Shown piece by piece: positions 6,441-8,437 of a DNA stretch of 8,437 nt; positions within the stretch are counted from its first letter, which is position 1, and every line of letters starts with the position of its first letter. This DNA is from Oscillospiraceae bacterium. GTDB taxonomy: Bacteria; Bacillota; Clostridia; Oscillospirales; Ruminococcaceae. A program made the translations under genes and the position numbers. Under the pieces are notes generated by a model. It searched no databases and was not told the origin of the DNA. It saw only the letters and a list, made by a program, of their open reading frames with translations. The stretch covers positions 1 to 8,437 of the forward strand of contig JAFPPJ010000133.1 in NCBI GenBank assembly GCA_017410745.1. Reading direction: 5' to 3'.

Positions 6441-8294
6441 ATGTTTTCGGTAATGAGAACTATCGGTGACCATGCTGTGCTGCAGAGCGGTGTCGATAAC
6501 CGCATATTCGGCAAGGCAGAGCAGAGGGTCACGCTTACGGTATCAGACGGTGCAAGCAGTGCGGTATACTCCGCAGAGCCCACGGACGGCAGATGGGAGA
6601 TCACGCTTCCGCCGTATAAGGCATCCTTCAAGCCCTATACTTTCACGTTTGTGAGCGGCAAAGAAAGTATATCCTGCGGCGATATACTTTTCGGCGACCT
6701 CTTCCATATAAGCGGTCAGTCTAATATGGAACTGCCGCTTTCCCGCACAGTTGCACCCATCGATCCGCATATGCCAAAAGAAAACAGCTTCATCAGGGAA
6801 TTTCGCATGACGGTGACGAACTGCTTTGATGCCGATGCGGAATATGACGATTTCCTCGACGGCAGATGGACTGTTGCCGAAGGCGAAGAAATGATGCATA
6901 TGAGTGCGGCAGGACATTATTTTGCGCAGGAGCTGTTCGGAAAGTACGATATCCCGATTGGTCTTGTGAATACCGCAGCAGGCGGCGCACCTGTGGAATC
7001 CCGTATGCCGTGTGCTATGCTCCGCAGCTTCGGCGGCTACGATGATTTCCTCGATAAATGTACAAAGCCCGGATATATGGAGGATACCGCGAAAGAGGAT
7101 GCGGAGAATTTCTCGAAGTGGATAGACGGACTTGTGAAAAAGGATACTATCTCAGACGGGATATTCAACGATACAGACGGCTTTTCGGAATGCAGCATAC
7201 CCTTTGATTTCAGCGATATTCCCGAGCTTTCGGGAATGAGCGGATGGGTATGGTTCGTCAGACATTTTGAGATACCCGAGGGTATGTCCCTTGATGATGC
7301 AGTGCTGATACTCGGCACTATGGTGGATTCCGATGTAGTCTATGTCAACGGCGAGAAGGTCGGCGAGACGGGTTATCTCTATCCGCCCAGAATATACCGT
7401 ATCCCTGCGGGAGTGCTCCATACCGGCGACAATACCGTGCATATCCGCCTTGAGGTGCACGGCGGCGAGGGCAGATTCACACCGGGCAAGAGATACTGCC
7501 TCAAGCTCGGAGATGATATCATCGATCTTTCGGGCAAGTGGGGATATAAGGTGGCTGCTACGGCAGACCCGCTCACGCCGGGCGTATTCTTCCAGGGACT
7601 GCCGCTCTCGATGTATGCGGCAATGACTGCCCCTGCATTCAATATCCGCTTCAAGGGTCTGATATGGTATCAGGCTGAGTCAAACGGTAATTTCGACAGG
7701 TATACAATGCTTTTCAGGGAATTTGTGGAAATGTACCGCAGGCGCAGCGGATATGACATACCCGTGGTATTTGCACAGCTGCCCAATTTCGTTGACATCA
7801 CTCCGGGTCTGTGGCCATATATAAGGGAGGCACAGCGCAAGTGCCTTGATATACCGGGTACCGCTATGGCGGTCACGATAGATGCAGGCGAGTCCCATGA
7901 CCTGCACCCGCTGAATAAATGGGATGTGGGCAAGCGCCTTGCATATGCCGCAGAAAGGCTGATATACGATGACGACACAGCACCTGTCGGTGCAGAGCCC
8001 ATAAGCGCTGAGCATACAGACGGCGGCGTGCTTGTGAGGTTCAATATATCGGGCATAGAGATGCGCAGCGATGCCCCCTGCTTTACCGTGACAGACGGGG
8101 AACGAAGCACAGATGCATCCGCACAGATCACCGCAGACGGCGTATTACTGCGGTATGGTGGCATCACTCCCGTAAAGGTGCGCTATCTGTGGGAGAACGA
8201 TCCGACCGCCGTACTGTACTATAAGGAGCTGCCTGTAACTCCCTTTGAGATGGATATAATAATGTGCAAGGACAGCGCATCTCTACAAAGGTAA
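6441..8294 (+). CDS. SGNH/SASA-family carbohydrate O-acetylesterase with inserted beta-sandwich domain
   Basis: This 617-residue protein resembles sialate O-acetylesterase/DUF303 (SASA) esterases, which remove acetyl groups from sugars. The SGNH blocks are visible: HISGQSNMELPL (89-100) with Ser94 as nucleophile; GLVNTAAGGAPVESRM (174-189); IWYQAESNG (408-416), with Ala where Gly is usual; and SHDLHPLNKWDVGKRLA (485-501) with Asp487 and His489. Between the second and third blocks, residues about 255-375 form a beta-rich insert resembling the sugar-binding jelly roll of GH2 enzymes (GWVWFVRHFEIPEG, DSDVVYVNGEKVGETGY), an arrangement known in this esterase group. ATG 6441 is chosen over ATG 6405 because GGGAGG (6429-6434) precedes it by six bases, and 6405 lies inside the hairpin. 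No signal peptide is seen. Next to a GH3 xylosidase-like enzyme, deacetylation of xylo-oligosaccharides is likelier than a role on sialic acid; this is inference. Confidence 0.88.
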   Translation: MFSVMRTIGDHAVLQSGVDNRIFGKAEQRVTLTVSDGASSAVYSAEPTDGRWEITLPPYKASFKPYTFTFVSGKESISCGDILFGDLFHISGQSNMELPLSRTVAPIDPHMPKENSFIREFRMTVTNCFDADAEYDDFLDGRWTVAEGEEMMHMSAAGHYFAQELFGKYDIPIGLVNTAAGGAPVESRMPCAMLRSFGGYDDFLDKCTKPGYMEDTAKEDAENFSKWIDGLVKKDTISDGIFNDTDGFSECSIPFDFSDIPELSGMSGWVWFVRHFEIPEGMSLDDAVLILGTMVDSDVVYVNGEKVGETGYLYPPRIYRIPAGVLHTGDNTVHIRLEVHGGEGRFTPGKRYCLKLGDDIIDLSGKWGYKVAATADPLTPGVFFQGLPLSMYAAMTAPAFNIRFKGLIWYQAESNGNFDRYTMLFREFVEMYRRRSGYDIPVVFAQLPNFVDITPGLWPYIREAQRKCLDIPGTAMAVTIDAGESHDLHPLNKWDVGKRLAYAAERLIYDDDTAPVGAEPISAEHTDGGVLVRFNISGIEMRSDAPCFTVTDGERSTDASAQITADGVLLRYGGITPVKVRYLWENDPTAVLYYKELPVTPFEMDIIMCKDSASLQR

Positions 8295-8329
8295 CATATA
8301 TTTGTCGTCAAATTTGTGCATAATGCTGA

Positions 8330-8358
8330 TGGAAATTATGAGCGATTTGTGGTATCAT
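8330..8358 (+). promoter_or_regulatory. Promoter of the gene beginning at 8432
   Basis: TGGAAA (8330-8335, 4 of 6) and TATCAT (8353-8358, 5 of 6) are 17 bases apart, and TGG directly before the -10 makes it an extended -10 element. Transcription would begin near 8365, giving a leader of about 67 nt. The three-gene cluster therefore may not be the only source of transcript for the next gene. Confidence 0.5.
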
Positions 8359-8382
8359 AGTGATACGGCTGTGATGCCACAA
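8347..8382. promoter_or_regulatory. Nested inverted repeats over the -10 element (candidate operator)
   Basis: Two overlapping dyads share one half-site. GTATCA-TAG-TGATAC (8352-8366) is a perfect 15-bp interrupted palindrome covering the -10. TTGTGGTATCA (8347-8357) also matches TGATGCCACAA (8372-8382), with one mismatch that becomes G-U in RNA. The three TATCA/TGATA/TGATG half-sites look like overlapping binding positions for a regulator, or alternative RNA folds if the region is read through from upstream. Confidence 0.5.
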
Positions 8383-8416
8383 TGAAAAAAGAGATTCTGT
8401 TCGTGTAGGGCAGGAT

Positions 8417-8424
8417 AGGAGGAG
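8417..8424 (+). promoter_or_regulatory. Ribosome binding site of the right-edge gene
   Basis: AGGAGGAG lies shortly before ATG 8432, with nine bases between the AGGAGG core and the start codon. It is a near-perfect Shine-Dalgarno and is the main support for a gene starting at the window edge. Confidence 0.8.
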
Positions 8425-8431
8425 ATCCATT

Positions 8432-8437
8432 ATGAAG
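8432..8437 (+). CDS. First codons of a further gene (partial)
   Basis: Only Met-Lys is inside the window. The strong Shine-Dalgarno and its own promoter make a real gene start likely. A protein beginning MK next to sugar-catabolic genes might be an exported solute-binding protein or another enzyme of the locus, but two residues cannot show that. Confidence 0.65.

Noticed and set aside
4587..6473. A 628-codon open frame on the minus strand antisense to the GH3 gene
   Set aside because: The plus-strand GH3 protein is unmistakable across the whole stretch. The antisense translation has no recognisable domain and is Cys/Tyr/Ile rich in a way typical of a codon-bias shadow.
8382..8408. Eight-codon leader peptide (MKKEILFV) upstream of the right-edge gene
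   Set aside because: No Shine-Dalgarno precedes it, the ATG overlaps the end of an inverted repeat, and no run of regulatory codons is seen.

Overview
The window looks like chromosomal DNA from a low-to-mid GC Gram-positive fibre degrader, most likely a Ruminococcus-like member of the Oscillospiraceae or a close relative. This rests on the strong AGGAGG-type ribosome binding sites, sigma-A style promoters with TGn extensions, the cytoplasmic GH3/esterase set, and a substrate-binding-plus-GGDEF protein of a type familiar from Clostridia. The species assignment is inference.

Layout from left to right. Positions 1-181 are AT-rich (about 33% GC) and hold a minus-strand reading frame that looks coding but has no convincing start and leaves the window; it may be a gene remnant. 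A near-consensus promoter (171-199) and a leader inverted repeat (216-251) precede a plus-strand gene (276-2171). That gene encodes a cytoplasmic LacI-type sugar-binding domain without a DNA-binding head, joined through a middle region to a diguanylate cyclase (GGDEF) domain. It converges, with a 1-nt gap between stop codons, on a minus-strand AraC-family regulator (2173-3042). The intergenic stretch 3043-3376 carries the AraC-family promoter on the left, a tandem pair of GCATNATGC dyads in the middle, and on the right a 29-bp imperfect palindrome over the -35 element of a rightward promoter.

That rightward promoter reads a tight three-gene cluster: an aldose-epimerase-like protein (3377-4282), a GH3 beta-xylosidase/beta-glucosidase (4299-6377), and an SGNH/SASA-type carbohydrate O-acetylesterase with an inserted beta-sandwich domain (6441-8294). 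A strong RNA hairpin without a U tract (6384-6418) separates the last two. None of the three enzymes has a signal peptide, so they probably act on imported oligosaccharides. At the right edge, 8295-8431 carries a further promoter overlaid by nested inverted repeats, followed by the first two codons of another gene at 8432.

A coherent reading is a small carbohydrate-utilisation locus for short acetylated, xylan-type oligosaccharides: the esterase removes acetyl groups, the GH3 enzyme releases terminal sugars, and the epimerase-like protein may act on the free sugar. The AraC-family protein is the obvious local regulator. The neighbouring sugar-sensor/diguanylate cyclase could link sugar availability to c-di-GMP. 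No RNA genes, CRISPR arrays, insertion sequences or canonical rho-independent terminators were found.
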